From the NCBI GenBank assembly GCA_001295775.1, contig LJIA01000012.1:91321-155320 (forward strand): DNA of 64,000 nt. The letters are read 5' to 3'. This stretch comes from a beta proteobacterium AAP99 (GTDB taxonomy: Bacteria > Pseudomonadota > Gammaproteobacteria > Burkholderiales > Burkholderiaceae_C). Made by a program: the position numbers and the translations under genes. Below the pieces are notes generated by a model. It saw only the letters and a list, made by a program, of their open reading frames with translations. It did no database searches and had not been told where the DNA came from. Positions 26,578 to 35,326 of this stretch are shown here, piece after piece (position 1 is the first letter of the stretch; the number at the start of each line of letters is the position of its first letter).

Positions 26578-27062
26578 CACCGGCTGGCAGCCTTGAGATA
26601 CGTGCCGCAAAGCCCGCGGACGCAGCGCGCATCGCCGACATCTACCTCGCCTCGCGCCGCACGCTTGTGGCATTTGCGCCGCTGGCGCACCCGGACGACG
26701 ACGTGCGCGTGTGGATCGCTACCGTGCTGCTGCCGGCCGGCGGGGTGCGAGTCGCGGTGGCGCATGGGCGCGTACTCGCGTTCTGCGCGACCAGCGTCGA
26801 AACGCCTGTGGCCGGCGCCGCGGCGCAGGCGTGGATCGACCACCTGTACCTGGACCCCGACGCCGTCGGCCAGGGCATCGGCCGCGCCCTGCTCGCTGCG
26901 GCGCTAGGCGATCTGCCCCGGCCGGTGCGGCTCTATACCTTCGCGCAGAACACAGGCGCCCGGCGCTTCTACGAACGCCACGGCTTTGTGGCCATCGAGT
27001 TTGGCGATGGCAGCGGCAACGAGGAAGGCTGCCCGGATGTGCTGTACGAGCTCGGCCGCTGA
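26574..27062 (+). CDS. GNAT-family N-acetyltransferase
   Basis: A 162-residue acetyltransferase. It opens LEIRAAKPADAARIADIYLA, has AWIDHLYLDPDAVGQGIGRAL with the acetyl-CoA loop GQGIGRALL, and ends TFAQNTGARRFYERHGFVAI. The ATG at 26574 overlaps the rsgA stop by 4 bases, implying translational coupling. Substrate unknown; the pairing with a ribosome-assembly GTPase does not by itself show a ribosomal target. Confidence 0.85.
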   Translation: MTPAGSLEIRAAKPADAARIADIYLASRRTLVAFAPLAHPDDDVRVWIATVLLPAGGVRVAVAHGRVLAFCATSVETPVAGAAAQAWIDHLYLDPDAVGQGIGRALLAAALGDLPRPVRLYTFAQNTGARRFYERHGFVAIEFGDGSGNEEGCPDVLYELGR

Positions 27063-27070
27063 CTCAGAGA

Positions 27071-27124
27071 AGCCTTCCCGCTTGTCCCATGCGGCTTTCC
27101 AGGCACTTTGGCCTGAAGAGCCGC
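27071..27124. repeat. Palindromic repeat between convergent genes
   Basis: Hairpin at 27091-27124 (GCGGCTTTCCAGGC with GCCTGAAGAGCCGC). It is flanked on the left by the inverted core GCTTGTCCCATGC, the reverse complement of that after the peptidase gene at 12867-12918. The orientation is thus opposite to that copy. It lies after the acetyltransferase stop and before the 3' end of the convergent exported-protein gene. Confidence 0.72.
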
Positions 27125-27170
27125 TCCAGAAGCCGGTCTCGCACTTCCGGAGCGATGATAGTGCGCGGTA

Positions 27171-27632
27171 CTACATGCCGCACTGGGCACGAAGCGCCAA
27201 CGCTTCCTTGCGTGCATCGAGCGACCACATGAACCGACCGGCGATGATCGGCAGATAGTCGGGGCCACGCAAAAAGATCAGGCGAGGGTCGGACGGCTCA
27301 GCGTGGGCGTTACGCACTTGGCCAAGCGAGTAATGCATCATGGGATCAAGCGGCACCTTGAGCACCTTGGGTTCCTGCGTCGACGTACTCGTCACGGTCT
27401 CCAGCACTTGGATGTGCAGGCGCAAGGTGTTCGACAAGCCCGGGCCGGTTCCAGCGCTTTCGTCTTCGATCAATTGCCCATGACCGTCGATCAGGTCCAC
27501 GCTCACCACGCGGCCGACAAAGATATGGTCTGCGCCGCACGCCAAGTCCTTCAATAATGCCGGCAGCGGGATGGACGCACGCGCAGCGATACAAGCGAGT
27601 GCCAAGGCAAGCAGGAATGGCCGGGGGCGCAT
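27171..27632 (-). CDS. Small exported protein of unknown function
   Basis: A 153-residue protein with a clear Sec signal peptide (RPRPFLLALALACIAARAS, cleavage near residue 20). The mature part contains CGADHIFVGRVVSVDLIDGHG, LRLHIQVLETVTS and VKVLKVPL-like VLKVPLDPM, a beta-rich pattern, then DPRLIFLRGPDYLPIIAGRF. It contains two Cys after the signal. I do not recognise a family. The ATG at 27632 is chosen because it begins the signal peptide; the upstream frame runs through a palindromic repeat. Isolated between two repeat elements. Confidence 0.6.
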   Translation of the reverse strand: MRPRPFLLALALACIAARASIPLPALLKDLACGADHIFVGRVVSVDLIDGHGQLIEDESAGTGPGLSNTLRLHIQVLETVTSTSTQEPKVLKVPLDPMMHYSLGQVRNAHAEPSDPRLIFLRGPDYLPIIAGRFMWSLDARKEALALRAQCGM

Positions 27633-27678
27633 GTTTAAGCCCAAGAAGCGAGAAGAGCATGTAGTGCCACCGAAACAC

Positions 27679-27727
27679 TCCCGCTTGTCCCGCGCGGCTT
27701 TCCAGCCACTTCGGCCTGGAATTCCGC
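27679..27727. repeat. Palindromic repeat downstream of the nuclease gene
   Basis: Hairpin at 27694-27727 (GCGGCTTTCCAGCC with GGCCTGGAATTCCGC) preceded by TCCCGCTTGTCCCGCGC, the inverted family core. Same orientation as the copy at 27071. It separates the nuclease-like gene from the exported-protein gene on the minus strand. Confidence 0.7.
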
Positions 27728-27775
27728 ACCAGAAGCCGATCTCGCATTCCAAATGCGGGTCTCAGAGCCAAGCGC

Positions 27776-28627
27776 TCACCCTGTCTGCAACTCAAACCCC
27801 AGAGCCATCGCGTCGCCGGCATCGGCCTGCATGAACCACATGCGCGCCTCGGGCGGGACCTTGTAGTAGTGCTGCGGCAGGTAGAGCTTGCCGGTGGTGA
27901 AGTCGCCGCAGAAGCGGTCGGGGCCGCTGCGCTTGCCATTGAGCGTGTCGACGATCCAGCGGAACTCGAAGCCGTGCAGCACGGGCTTGGCGGACTTCCA
28001 CAGGCCGCGGCGCTTGGCGCGGGCGGTCTTCATGGCCTGGAAGACCAGCTCCAGGTCGGCCGGCTTGGGGATGTTGGGGTAGATGATGAGCGAGGTGGCC
28101 TGGCCGTCCTGCATCATCTGCAGGTTGAAGCTGGGGCGCTTGGCGGGCGGGATGGCTTCGCGCTCTTCCTTGCTGTAGGCGGGGGCGACGTAGGCGAGCA
28201 GGCGGCCGTACTTGTCGAACACGTCACTGGACACCATGGTGAAAAGCTTGCGCGGCGTGAGCGGCTTGCCGGTGGATTCGCTGACGCGGGCCAGGCGCTT
28301 GTCCACCATGGCCTGGTAGTGGGCAAAGGCGGCGGCGCCGGCTTGGATGTGGCGGGTGCTCGCTGATCCGTCCAGCTTGTCGGCCAGATGCGCCTTCAGG
28401 CCGGGGTCCAGCGCCTTGCCCTTGCCGGCCAGGAAGCCGGCAAATGCCGCGTCGAACTTGCCGGGGTTGGTTTCCGTTGCGCCGCCGTAGTGCAGCTCAG
28501 GCGCGTCCATGCCGAGCATGCGGATGGGCGTCTGGATGGTGGGGGTGTCGCCGTCCGTGGCGGAGACGAAGCTGGGCTTGTCGCCCATGGCGAGCGTTTC
28601 GGGCGTGTACTGGATGGCGATGCGCAT
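27776..28627 (-). CDS. Staphylococcal-nuclease-like (SNase) domain protein
   Basis: A 283-residue protein with an OB-fold nuclease-like core. The N-terminal part has DGDTPTIQTPIRMLGMDAPEL, matching the SNase DGDT/R-x-x-x-I-D-x-P-E pattern, and later KYGRLLAYV. The Arg in IRMLGMDAPE and the Asp/Glu pair would form the Ca2+ and phosphate site. No signal peptide is evident, unlike secreted thermonucleases. The second half (WFMQADAGDAMALGFEL) is not part of the known domain. The ATG at 28627 is chosen over an upstream frame. Function beyond nucleic-acid binding or cleavage is uncertain. Confidence 0.7.
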   Translation of the reverse strand: MRIAIQYTPETLAMGDKPSFVSATDGDTPTIQTPIRMLGMDAPELHYGGATETNPGKFDAAFAGFLAGKGKALDPGLKAHLADKLDGSASTRHIQAGAAAFAHYQAMVDKRLARVSESTGKPLTPRKLFTMVSSDVFDKYGRLLAYVAPAYSKEEREAIPPAKRPSFNLQMMQDGQATSLIIYPNIPKPADLELVFQAMKTARAKRRGLWKSAKPVLHGFEFRWIVDTLNGKRSGPDRFCGDFTTGKLYLPQHYYKVPPEARMWFMQADAGDAMALGFELQTG

Positions 28628-28762
28628 GACGGGCTCCCTGCGTGCGGTGCAGGCAGTCTGGGCGCTGAAGATGACGGCATCAATGCCGTGCTCGCGGGAC
28701 GCGCATTTGCGCTCCATCGGGCGGTGCTGCAGGACCGGCGCGCCCAGAGCGTCGCGACAACG

Positions 28763-28880
28763 TCCGAAAACACATTAATTCAAGATCGACGATATGCCAC
28801 TTTCCGCATATGGGTTGCGGATATCGGCATCTCGGCCGTGCCGAAAGGATCGGCCGAAATTGAACTATTGACCACACTCC
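28763..28880. repeat. AT-rich intergenic region with GGCCGAAATTG element
   Basis: The 282-base gap between plsC and the nuclease gene holds ACTTTCCGCAT (28799-28809), GATATCGGCATCTCGGCCGTGCCGA with internal dyad symmetry, and GGCCGAAATTGA near 28854. The last matches the ends of the AT-rich elements at 6740-6843 and around 48 kb and 61.7 kb. It is locally much richer in A+T than its neighbours. Promoter elements for the minus-strand nuclease gene may lie here. Confidence 0.5.
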
Positions 28881-28909
28881 ACTGAGTGGAAGGCCGCGGC
28901 GCCAGCGAC

Positions 28910-29617
28910 TCAGAGCCGGCTGGCGATCACGTCGCGTACCCGCTCGGCCAGCTGGTGGCGGGTGGTGTTCTCATCCGGCGCGATCGCCGGATGGATGATG
29001 ACCTCGGCCTCGATGCCGGGGTTTGCAAAGAGCTGACTCATGGACTGCGCGAGCGTCATCTCGCCCACGTAGGCGGCGGCTTCGCAACGCGCCCCGCGCA
29101 GGCGGTAGCGGATGGTAATGGGCACGATCGGTGCCGGCGCGCGGCGCGCCGCCTCGAACAGGTTGGCGTGGAAGGGCAGCAGGCCGCCGCCGTCGGTGGT
29201 GGTGCCCTCGGGAAAGAAGGCGACGGTGCGGCCGGCATGCATCTTCTCGATCAGCGCGTGGATCACGGCATGCACCGCATGGCGCTTGCCTCGGTCAATG
29301 AAAGCGGTGCCCGCGGACTTGACCAGGGTGCCGATCAGCGGCCATTCGCCCGCCTCGGCCTTGCTCACAAAGCTCACCGGCCGCACGCCAAACACGACGA
29401 AGATGTCCAGCCAGCTGATGTGATTGGCTGCGATCGCGCAGGCGCCCTCGGGCAACGCACCTTCCACGCGGTGCTGGATGCGCAGAATCTTGAACAGGCC
29501 CTGCGTCCAGCGGCGCACCTCATGGTCGCGCCCGGCATCGTCCAGCTTGGGAAAGCGCAGTGCGCAGGTGGTCCAGCCGCGCAGCAAGTGGGTGATGAGT
29601 CGAATCCAGTTCAGCAA
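28910..29617 (-). CDS. plsC: 1-acyl-sn-glycerol-3-phosphate acyltransferase PlsC
   Basis: A 235-residue inner-membrane acyltransferase converting lysophosphatidate to phosphatidate. The catalytic motif NHISWLD (N-H-x4-D) lies near residue 65, and FPEGTTTDG near 135 is the second block; VPITIRYRL follows. A short hydrophobic N-terminus would associate with the membrane. It is last in the algH-ruvX-pyrR-pyrB-pyrX set, 16 bases after pyrX, an arrangement I recall from other betaproteobacteria. Length is normal. Confidence 0.92.
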   Translation of the reverse strand: MLNWIRLITHLLRGWTTCALRFPKLDDAGRDHEVRRWTQGLFKILRIQHRVEGALPEGACAIAANHISWLDIFVVFGVRPVSFVSKAEAGEWPLIGTLVKSAGTAFIDRGKRHAVHAVIHALIEKMHAGRTVAFFPEGTTTDGGGLLPFHANLFEAARRAPAPIVPITIRYRLRGARCEAAAYVGEMTLAQSMSQLFANPGIEAEVIIHPAIAPDENTTRHQLAERVRDVIASRL

Positions 29618-29633
29618 GATGGATCAGCCTCGC

Positions 29634-30938
29634 TCAGGCGGCAGCAGGCGCAGTACTACCGGCCCCGGTCGCCTCCCAGACCACCTGCCCCGCCACCAGC
29701 GTGCCGCGCACCGCTCCGGGCAGCTCGTAGCCCAGCCAGGGCGTGGCGCGGCTGGCGGACACCATGGTGTCGCGGCTGACCAATTTCATGGCCTGGGTGT
29801 CGAGAATGCAGAGATCGGCCTGCTCGCCCACGCGCAGCGAGCCGCCGTTCACCCCGGCAATGCGCGCCGGGTTGCCGGCCGTGAGGCGCACCACATCCGC
29901 CAGCGGGCGATCGCTCGCCTGGGCCCACTTGAGCATGAGCGGCAGCAGGTGTTCCACGCCGCTGGCACCGGGCACGGCTTCACCGAAAGGCAGGGTCTTG
30001 TCGTCGTCTGCCACCGGGCGGTGGTCCGAGCACACGGCGTCGATCGTGCCGTCCGTCAGACCCGCCAGCAGCGCATCGCGGTCGCGCTGGGTGCGCAGGG
30101 GTGGGTCCAACCGGTACATCGGGTTGAAGAAACCGATGTCGGCTTCGGTGAGGTGCAGCTGGTGCACGGCCACGTCGCAGCTCACGGGCAAGCCTTCGCG
30201 CTTGGCCTGGCGCACCAGCTCCACACCGCGCGCGGTGGACAGGCGCGTGATGTGCACGCGGCAGGGCGTCCCGCGCAGCAACTCAAACAGGGTCAGCAGC
30301 GCGATCGACTCCGCTGCGACCGGCACGCCACTCAAGCCCAGACGCGAAGCCAGCGCGCCACTGGCGGCCACCCCGCCGCGCGAAAGGTTCGCTTCCAGCG
30401 GGCGCAGCCAGACCGTGAGGCCGTGCGTGAGCGCGTATTGAAGGGCGCGCTGCAGCACCGTGGCGTCGGCCACCGGCTCGTCGGCCTGGGAAATGCCCAC
30501 GCAGCCAGCCTCGCGCAGCTGCGCCATCTCGGCAATCGTCTCGCCCTTTAGGCCGAGGGTGAGCGCACCGAGCGGATGCACCTGCACGCCATGGCCCTGG
30601 CGCATGCGGTAGGTGAGGCGGTCCACCAGGCCCGGCTCGTCCAGGATCGGGTCCGTATCCGGCGGGCAGACCACGCGGGTCACGCCGCCGGCGGCGGCGG
30701 CGCGCAGCTCGCTGTTGCCGGAAGCGTCGCCCCAGCCGCTGTCCTTCAAGCGCACGGACAGATCCACCAGGCCCGGCAGCACCGTGAGGCCACTGGCGTC
30801 GATGCTGCGGTTGGCCGTGAAGCCGGCCGGCGCGTCGCCCACACCCACCACGCGGCCCGCAGCAATGTAGAGGTCCTTGACCGCATCGACACCGGAGGCG
30901 GGGTCGATCAGATGGCCGCCCTTGATCTGGATCTTCAT
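29634..30938 (-). CDS. pyrX: Dihydroorotase-like protein without metal ligands (PyrX)
   Basis: A 434-residue class I dihydroorotase homologue. The position that should read D-L-H-V-H-L-R-E reads VDLSVRLKD, so both N-terminal zinc histidines and the substrate Arg are replaced. Other family parts remain, for example [24 protein letters not shown] and AVCSDHRP. In Pseudomonas such an inactive partner is required for the dodecameric class A aspartate carbamoyltransferase, and its gene overlaps pyrB by 4 bases; the same overlap is seen here. I infer a structural role with PyrB rather than catalysis. A genuine dihydroorotase should be encoded elsewhere. Confidence 0.88.
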   Translation of the reverse strand: MKIQIKGGHLIDPASGVDAVKDLYIAAGRVVGVGDAPAGFTANRSIDASGLTVLPGLVDLSVRLKDSGWGDASGNSELRAAAAGGVTRVVCPPDTDPILDEPGLVDRLTYRMRQGHGVQVHPLGALTLGLKGETIAEMAQLREAGCVGISQADEPVADATVLQRALQYALTHGLTVWLRPLEANLSRGGVAASGALASRLGLSGVPVAAESIALLTLFELLRGTPCRVHITRLSTARGVELVRQAKREGLPVSCDVAVHQLHLTEADIGFFNPMYRLDPPLRTQRDRDALLAGLTDGTIDAVCSDHRPVADDDKTLPFGEAVPGASGVEHLLPLMLKWAQASDRPLADVVRLTAGNPARIAGVNGGSLRVGEQADLCILDTQAMKLVSRDTMVSASRATPWLGYELPGAVRGTLVAGQVVWEATGAGSTAPAAA

Positions 30939-31909
30939 GCCTTGTTCCCTGCCACGAGGCTCATCACGGCCATCCGCACGGCAATGCCGAACGTGACCTG
31001 GTCGAGGATCACGGCCTGCTCGCCGTCGGCCACGTCCGATGCAATCTCGACGCCGCGGTTCATCGGCCCCGGATGCATCACGATCGCGTTCGGCGCGGCG
31101 AGTGCCAGTCGTTCACGGGTCAGCCCGTAGTGTTCGAAGTACTCCTGCGCGCTGGGCAGCAGCGCGCCCTTCATGCGTTCGTTCTGCAGGCGCAGCATGA
31201 TGATGACGTCCACATCCTTGATGCCTTCGTCCATCTTGCTGAATACACGCACGCCCATCTCTTCCAGCCCGCCGGGCAGCAGCGTGAGCGGGCCGACGGC
31301 GCGGAGCTCGGGCACGCCGAGCGTGGACAGGGCATGGATGTCGCTGCGCGCGACGCGGCTGTGCAGGATGTCGCCGACGATGGCTACGCGCAGGTCGGTG
31401 AACTGCTTGCCGCGCTTGGCCATGAAGTGGCGGATCGTGTACATGTCCAGCAGCCCCTGGGTGGGGTGTGCGTGGCGGCCGTCACCGGCATTGACCACGT
31501 GCACATGCGGGGCCACGTGCTCGGCAATCAGGAAGGGCGCGCCGGAGCTGGAGTGCCGCACCACGAACATGTCGGCCTGCATGGCCGAGAGGTTGGCAAT
31601 GGTGTCCAGCATGGTCTCGCCCTTGGCGGTGGAGCTGCGCTGGATGTCCAGGTTGAACACGTCGGCGGACAGGCGCTTGGCGGCGATCTCGAAGGTGGTG
31701 CGGGTGCGCGTGGAGTTCTCGAAGAACAGGTTGAAGACGCTCTTGCCACGCAGGATCGGCAGCTTCTTCACTTCCTGATCGCTCACCGTCACGAAACTGG
31801 CGGCGGTGTCGAGAATCTGGTTGAGGTGTGCGCGGGACAGGCCCTCGAGCGTGAGCAGGTGAATCAGCTCACCGTTCTTGTTGAGTTGCGGGTGGCGCTT
31901 GGACAGCAT
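30935..31909 (-). CDS. pyrB: Aspartate carbamoyltransferase catalytic subunit PyrB
   Basis: A 324-residue enzyme making N-carbamoyl-aspartate, the first committed step of pyrimidine synthesis. The carbamoyl-phosphate motif STRTRTTFE, the [13 protein letters not shown] segment, and the aspartate loop [11 protein letters not shown] are intact. It starts on the last base of the pyrR stop (TGATG) and overlaps pyrX by 4 bases. With PyrX it probably forms a class A-type holoenzyme; no pyrI regulatory gene is present. Confidence 0.96.
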   Translation of the reverse strand: MLSKRHPQLNKNGELIHLLTLEGLSRAHLNQILDTAASFVTVSDQEVKKLPILRGKSVFNLFFENSTRTRTTFEIAAKRLSADVFNLDIQRSSTAKGETMLDTIANLSAMQADMFVVRHSSSGAPFLIAEHVAPHVHVVNAGDGRHAHPTQGLLDMYTIRHFMAKRGKQFTDLRVAIVGDILHSRVARSDIHALSTLGVPELRAVGPLTLLPGGLEEMGVRVFSKMDEGIKDVDVIIMLRLQNERMKGALLPSAQEYFEHYGLTRERLALAAPNAIVMHPGPMNRGVEIASDVADGEQAVILDQVTFGIAVRMAVMSLVAGNKA

Positions 31910-32409
31910 CAGCTGCGGTCCTCCAGGGTGAGCGATAGTTCTCCAGATTCACTGCGCTGGAGCTTGATGTGTTGATGGGGCAGCAGCTCGATCGTGCCGC
32001 CGCTGGCATCCGGCGCGACGGGCAGCTCGCGCCCGCCGCGGTCCAGCAACACGGCCAGGCGGATGGCGTCCGGGCGGCCGTAGTCGAACAGCTCGTTCAT
32101 GGCACCGCGCAGGGTGCGGCCGGTGTTCAGCACATCGTCCACCAGCCAGACCACGCGCTTGTCGGTGGGCACCGGAATCTGCGTGGGCGCGGTCTGCGGA
32201 TGCAGGCCGATGCGGTCGAAGTCGTCGCGGTAGAAGGCCACGTTCAGCGCGCCCAGCGGCGTGGACAGGCCGAGGTCGGCATGCAGCTTCTGGGCCAGCC
32301 AGTAGCCGCCGGAGTGGATGCCAACCATCAGCGCGTCCGGCAGGTCGGGCCGCTCGCGCAGGGCAGCCAGCAGGCGCGAGTAGGCGGTGTCGAAGTCGGG
32401 CAGCGTCAT
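31909..32409 (-). CDS. pyrR: PyrR bifunctional regulator/uracil phosphoribosyltransferase
   Basis: A 166-residue PRTase-fold protein. The PRPP loop [18 protein letters not shown] is diagnostic. In Bacillus PyrR is an attenuator of pyr mRNA. Here it lies inside the operon, directly before pyrB, and no PyrR-binding leader can be recognised between genes that overlap, so the enzymatic role or a different regulatory mode may apply. It overlaps ruvX by 4 bases (ATGA) and pyrB by one. Confidence 0.93.
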   Translation of the reverse strand: MTLPDFDTAYSRLLAALRERPDLPDALMVGIHSGGYWLAQKLHADLGLSTPLGALNVAFYRDDFDRIGLHPQTAPTQIPVPTDKRVVWLVDDVLNTGRTLRGAMNELFDYGRPDAIRLAVLLDRGGRELPVAPDASGGTIELLPHQHIKLQRSESGELSLTLEDRS

Positions 32410-32879
32410 GTCGCGTCCGGATGGGAGGGTTCTGCAAGGGGCTCGGCAGGTGGGTTCAGCAGCTGCGCGAAGTAGCGTTCCAGGATCACTGCCGCGGCTT
32501 GTGCGTCGTCATGCCCACCCTCGACGGAAGAATAGCGCTCGTCCACCAGCACCACGGGCACACCGAAGCGGCGCAGCCTGCCCGCGAGGTTGCGCGTGGC
32601 GCGGGTCATTTCGTGCTCGGCACCGTCCGGATGGGTAGGCAGGCCGAGCACGAGCGTCTGCGGCTGCCATTCCCTGATGATTGGGGCCAGCTGCTCGAGC
32701 AGCACCGTGCGATTGAGCGCCTGCAGGATCTTGAGCGGGCGGCCGGTGTGGGTGATGAGGTTGCCCACCGCCAGCCCAGTACGCACCAGGCCGTAGTCCA
32801 GCGCAAGCACGATGCCCGAGCCGGAAAGCACGGAAGATGGGGTTGCTGCGGGCGGGATGGCGGACGCACTGCCCGCCAT
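32406..32879 (-). CDS. ruvX: RuvX/YqgF (putative Holliday-junction resolvase)
   Basis: A 157-residue RNase H-fold protein of the YqgF family. Its motifs are VLALDYGLVRTGLAVG (first catalytic Asp), VLGLPTHPDGAEHEMT and VVLVDERYSSVEG; DDAQAAAVIL near the end provides the last acidic residue. Family members take part in 16S rRNA 5' maturation as well as nucleic-acid cleavage. The N-terminal 20 residues are an extra, low-complexity extension. It overlaps algH by one base (TGATG) and pyrR by four. Confidence 0.94.
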   Translation of the reverse strand: MAGSASAIPPAATPSSVLSGSGIVLALDYGLVRTGLAVGNLITHTGRPLKILQALNRTVLLEQLAPIIREWQPQTLVLGLPTHPDGAEHEMTRATRNLAGRLRRFGVPVVLVDERYSSVEGGHDDAQAAAVILERYFAQLLNPPAEPLAEPSHPDAT

Positions 32880-33430
32880 CAGGCGTGCCCCGCAATGCTG
32901 GCCAGCTGTGCCGGGCTGATACCCAGCAGCCCGATGGCGGCGCTGTAGCGCTCTTCCACGGGGGTGTCGAAAATCACGCGGGGATCGGCCTTGACCGTGA
33001 GCCAGGCGTTCTCGGCCAGCTCTTTTTCCAACTGACCGCCGGACCAGCCGGAGTAGCCCAGTGAGATCAGCAGCTGGTGGGGGCCATCACCACGGCCGAT
33101 GGACTCCAGCACGTCACGCGAGGTGGTGAGCGCCCGCTCACCACCGACCTTGAGCGAGGAATTGAAAGCAAACTGGGGCTGGTGCAGCACGAAACCGCGC
33201 TCGTTCTGCACCGGGCCGCCGACGAACACTACCTCGTCGCGCAGCACCTCGATCTGCAGATCCAGATCCACCTTGCTGAACAGACCGCCGATGGTCAGGG
33301 TGCTGGGCCGGTTGATGACCAAGCCCAGCGCACCCTTCTCGGTGTGCTCGCACATGTAGATCACGGCGCCCGAGAAGTTCGGGTCCTGCATCGCCGGCAT
33401 GCTGATGAGGAAGTGATCGGTGAGGTCCAT
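32879..33430 (-). CDS. yqgE: AlgH/YqgE-family protein
   Basis: A 183-residue cytosolic protein of the UPF0301 family. The start LTDHFLISMPAMQDPNFSGA, the block EKGALGLVINRPS and FVGGPVQNERGFVLH, and LISLGYSGWSGGQLEKEL are diagnostic. Described as AlgH in Pseudomonas (linked to alginate), but its biochemical role is unknown. The ATG at 33430 is chosen; another lies 9 bases upstream at 33439. First gene of the pyr operon, divergent from phrB. Confidence 0.94.
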   Translation of the reverse strand: MDLTDHFLISMPAMQDPNFSGAVIYMCEHTEKGALGLVINRPSTLTIGGLFSKVDLDLQIEVLRDEVVFVGGPVQNERGFVLHQPQFAFNSSLKVGGERALTTSRDVLESIGRGDGPHQLLISLGYSGWSGGQLEKELAENAWLTVKADPRVIFDTPVEERYSAAIGLLGISPAQLASIAGHA

Positions 33431-33514
33431 TTGCCGCATTTTAGTGCGGGTAAATTGGACACAAGGCTGGGGGGCCGGAGGGAGGCGCGAACTCGTCTTA
33501 GGATCTGCGCTTCG

Positions 33515-34987
33515 ATGCCATCTGAACAATTTGACAGTGCTCTGGTCTGGCTGCGCCGTGACCTGCGCCTGAGCGACCAGGCCGCGCTGTATCACGCAGC
33601 GCAGCAATGCAGGCGCTTGTATGTCGCTTTCATCTTCGACCGGGACATCCTGGACACCCTGCCCCGGCAGGATCGGCGAGTGAGCTTCATCTGGGAGTCG
33701 TTAGCCCCCATCGACGCGGCGCTGCGTGAACGAAGCAGCGCCCTGATTGCCCGCCACGCCCGGGCACGCGAAGCCATTCCGGCGCTGGCGCGCGAGCTCG
33801 GCGTGGATGCGGTCTTCACCAACCACGACTACGAACCTCAGGCCATCGAGCGCGATGCGGCTGTGGCTCAGGCCTTGCGCGCCGAGGGCCGGCAACTCAT
33901 CACCCGCAAGGATCAGGTGATCTTCGAGCGCGACGAGGTTCTGACGGGTGCCGGCAAGCCGTTTTCCGTCTTCACCCCGTACAAGAACGCCTGGCTCAAG
34001 AAGCTGGATGCGTATCAGCTCAAGGCCTATCCGAGCGAACGCGCGCTGGATCGCGTCGCGCCGCTGCCTGCGGGTATGACCGGCGGACTGCCGAGCATGG
34101 AATCGATGGGCTTCGATCCTGGCTTCCGAATGAGCCTCGATCCGGGGGAGGTTGGCGCTCGTGCCTTGATCGACGAGTTCAGGGACCGTATCAGCCAGTA
34201 CCACGACACGCGCGACTTTCCGGCGGTCAAGGGGCCGTCCTATCTGTCGGTGCACCTGCGATTCGGCACGGTGTCGATCCGCGAGCTGGCGCGCTTTGCC
34301 TGGCAGAGTGTGCAGACCGACAGCACGGAGGGCGCCTCGCGCTGGCTGGCCGAGCTGATCTGGCGGGACTTCTATCACCAGATCCTGTTTCACCACCCTC
34401 GGGTCGTGACCCAGTCTTTCAAGCCGGAGTACGACCGCATCGTCTGGGATGCGGATCAGGCCAAGTTCGCCGCCTGGTGCGACGGCCGCACCGGCTTTCC
34501 GCTGGTGGATGCCGCCATGCTGCAACTGAATACCAGTGGCTACATGCACAACCGCCTGCGTATGGTGGTGGCCAGCTTTCTGACCAAGGACCTGGGCATC
34601 GATTGGCGCTGGGGCGAGCGCTACTTCGCCGAAAAGCTCAACGACTTCGACTTGGCCGCGAACAACGGCGGCTGGCAGTGGGCGGCGAGCACCGGCTGCG
34701 ACGCGCAGCCCTACTTCCGCATCTTCAACCCATTCAGCCAGAGCGAGAAGTTCGACGCCCAGGGCAAGTTCATCCGCAAGTACCTGCCCCAGCTGGCCAA
34801 GCTGCCGGACAAGAACATCCATGCGCCGCATCTGATGGAGCCCATGCTGCTGCGCGCGGCGGGCGTGAATCTGGGCACGGACTATCCGCGGCCGATCGTG
34901 GATCACGATGTGGCGCGCAAGAAGACGCTCGATCGGTTTGCCGTCGTGAAGGCGGCCGCGGGCATGGAAGCTGCATCTGGGGCCTGA
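33515..34987 (+). CDS. phrB: Deoxyribodipyrimidine photolyase
   Basis: A 490-residue blue-light DNA repair enzyme that splits cyclobutane pyrimidine dimers using FADH-. The N-terminal antenna domain (LVWLRRDLRLSDQAALYHA) covers about 1-130. The FAD-binding domain carries WRDFYHQILFH, GFPLVDAAMLQLNTSGYMHNR and the hallmark NNGGWQWAASTGCDAQPYF with YFRIFNPF. The ATG at 33515 gives the usual length; an in-frame extension upstream is antisense to algH. Divergent from algH. Confidence 0.95.
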   Translation: MPSEQFDSALVWLRRDLRLSDQAALYHAAQQCRRLYVAFIFDRDILDTLPRQDRRVSFIWESLAPIDAALRERSSALIARHARAREAIPALARELGVDAVFTNHDYEPQAIERDAAVAQALRAEGRQLITRKDQVIFERDEVLTGAGKPFSVFTPYKNAWLKKLDAYQLKAYPSERALDRVAPLPAGMTGGLPSMESMGFDPGFRMSLDPGEVGARALIDEFRDRISQYHDTRDFPAVKGPSYLSVHLRFGTVSIRELARFAWQSVQTDSTEGASRWLAELIWRDFYHQILFHHPRVVTQSFKPEYDRIVWDADQAKFAAWCDGRTGFPLVDAAMLQLNTSGYMHNRLRMVVASFLTKDLGIDWRWGERYFAEKLNDFDLAANNGGWQWAASTGCDAQPYFRIFNPFSQSEKFDAQGKFIRKYLPQLAKLPDKNIHAPHLMEPMLLRAAGVNLGTDYPRPIVDHDVARKKTLDRFAVVKAAAGMEAASGA

Positions 34988-35031
34988 AAGCGGGTTTGTT
35001 CGGGGGATTTGCCGGATTTCGGCGCACCACA

Positions 35032-35265
35032 ATGGACCCATTCCTTGCCGCAACTGCCATGCGCCTTGCACTGTCCTTCCTGCCCGGCTGCATCCTGATG
35101 ATGCTGGTCTCGCTCGGCGAGCGCGTCACCGTGCACGCGGAGTTCGTTCGGCCCGCTCAGTTCGGTCATGTGCTGATCCAGTGGCACCATGCGCTCGCTT
35201 TCAATGAGCCGCTGCGCTCGGATGAAGATCTCGCTGAGATCATGCCCTGGACCGGCAACGTCTGA
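35032..35265 (+). CDS. Possible small hypothetical protein (77 residues)
   Basis: An ORF begins at ATG 35032, 45 bases after phrB, and ends 15 bases before a strong terminator, which supports it as a real transcript end. It reads MDPFLAATAMRLALSFLPG, a hydrophobic stretch, then a polar part (NEPLRSDEDLAEIMPWTG). No family is recognised. No good Shine-Dalgarno is present. The positioning is its main support. Confidence 0.4.
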   Translation: MDPFLAATAMRLALSFLPGCILMMLVSLGERVTVHAEFVRPAQFGHVLIQWHHALAFNEPLRSDEDLAEIMPWTGNV

Positions 35266-35280
35266 ATCCGTATCCAAATG

Positions 35281-35308
35281 AAAACGGGGCGCCTGGCGCC
35301 CCGTTTTG
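35281..35308. terminator. Bidirectional intrinsic terminator
   Basis: AAAACGGGGCGC / GCGCCCCGTTTT symmetric hairpin with a 3-base loop, flanked by A and T runs so that it ends transcripts in both directions. It separates phrB and the small ORF (plus) from chpA (minus), which stops at 35327. Confidence 0.88.
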
Positions 35309-35326
35309 CTTGCCCCGTCTGCTTGA

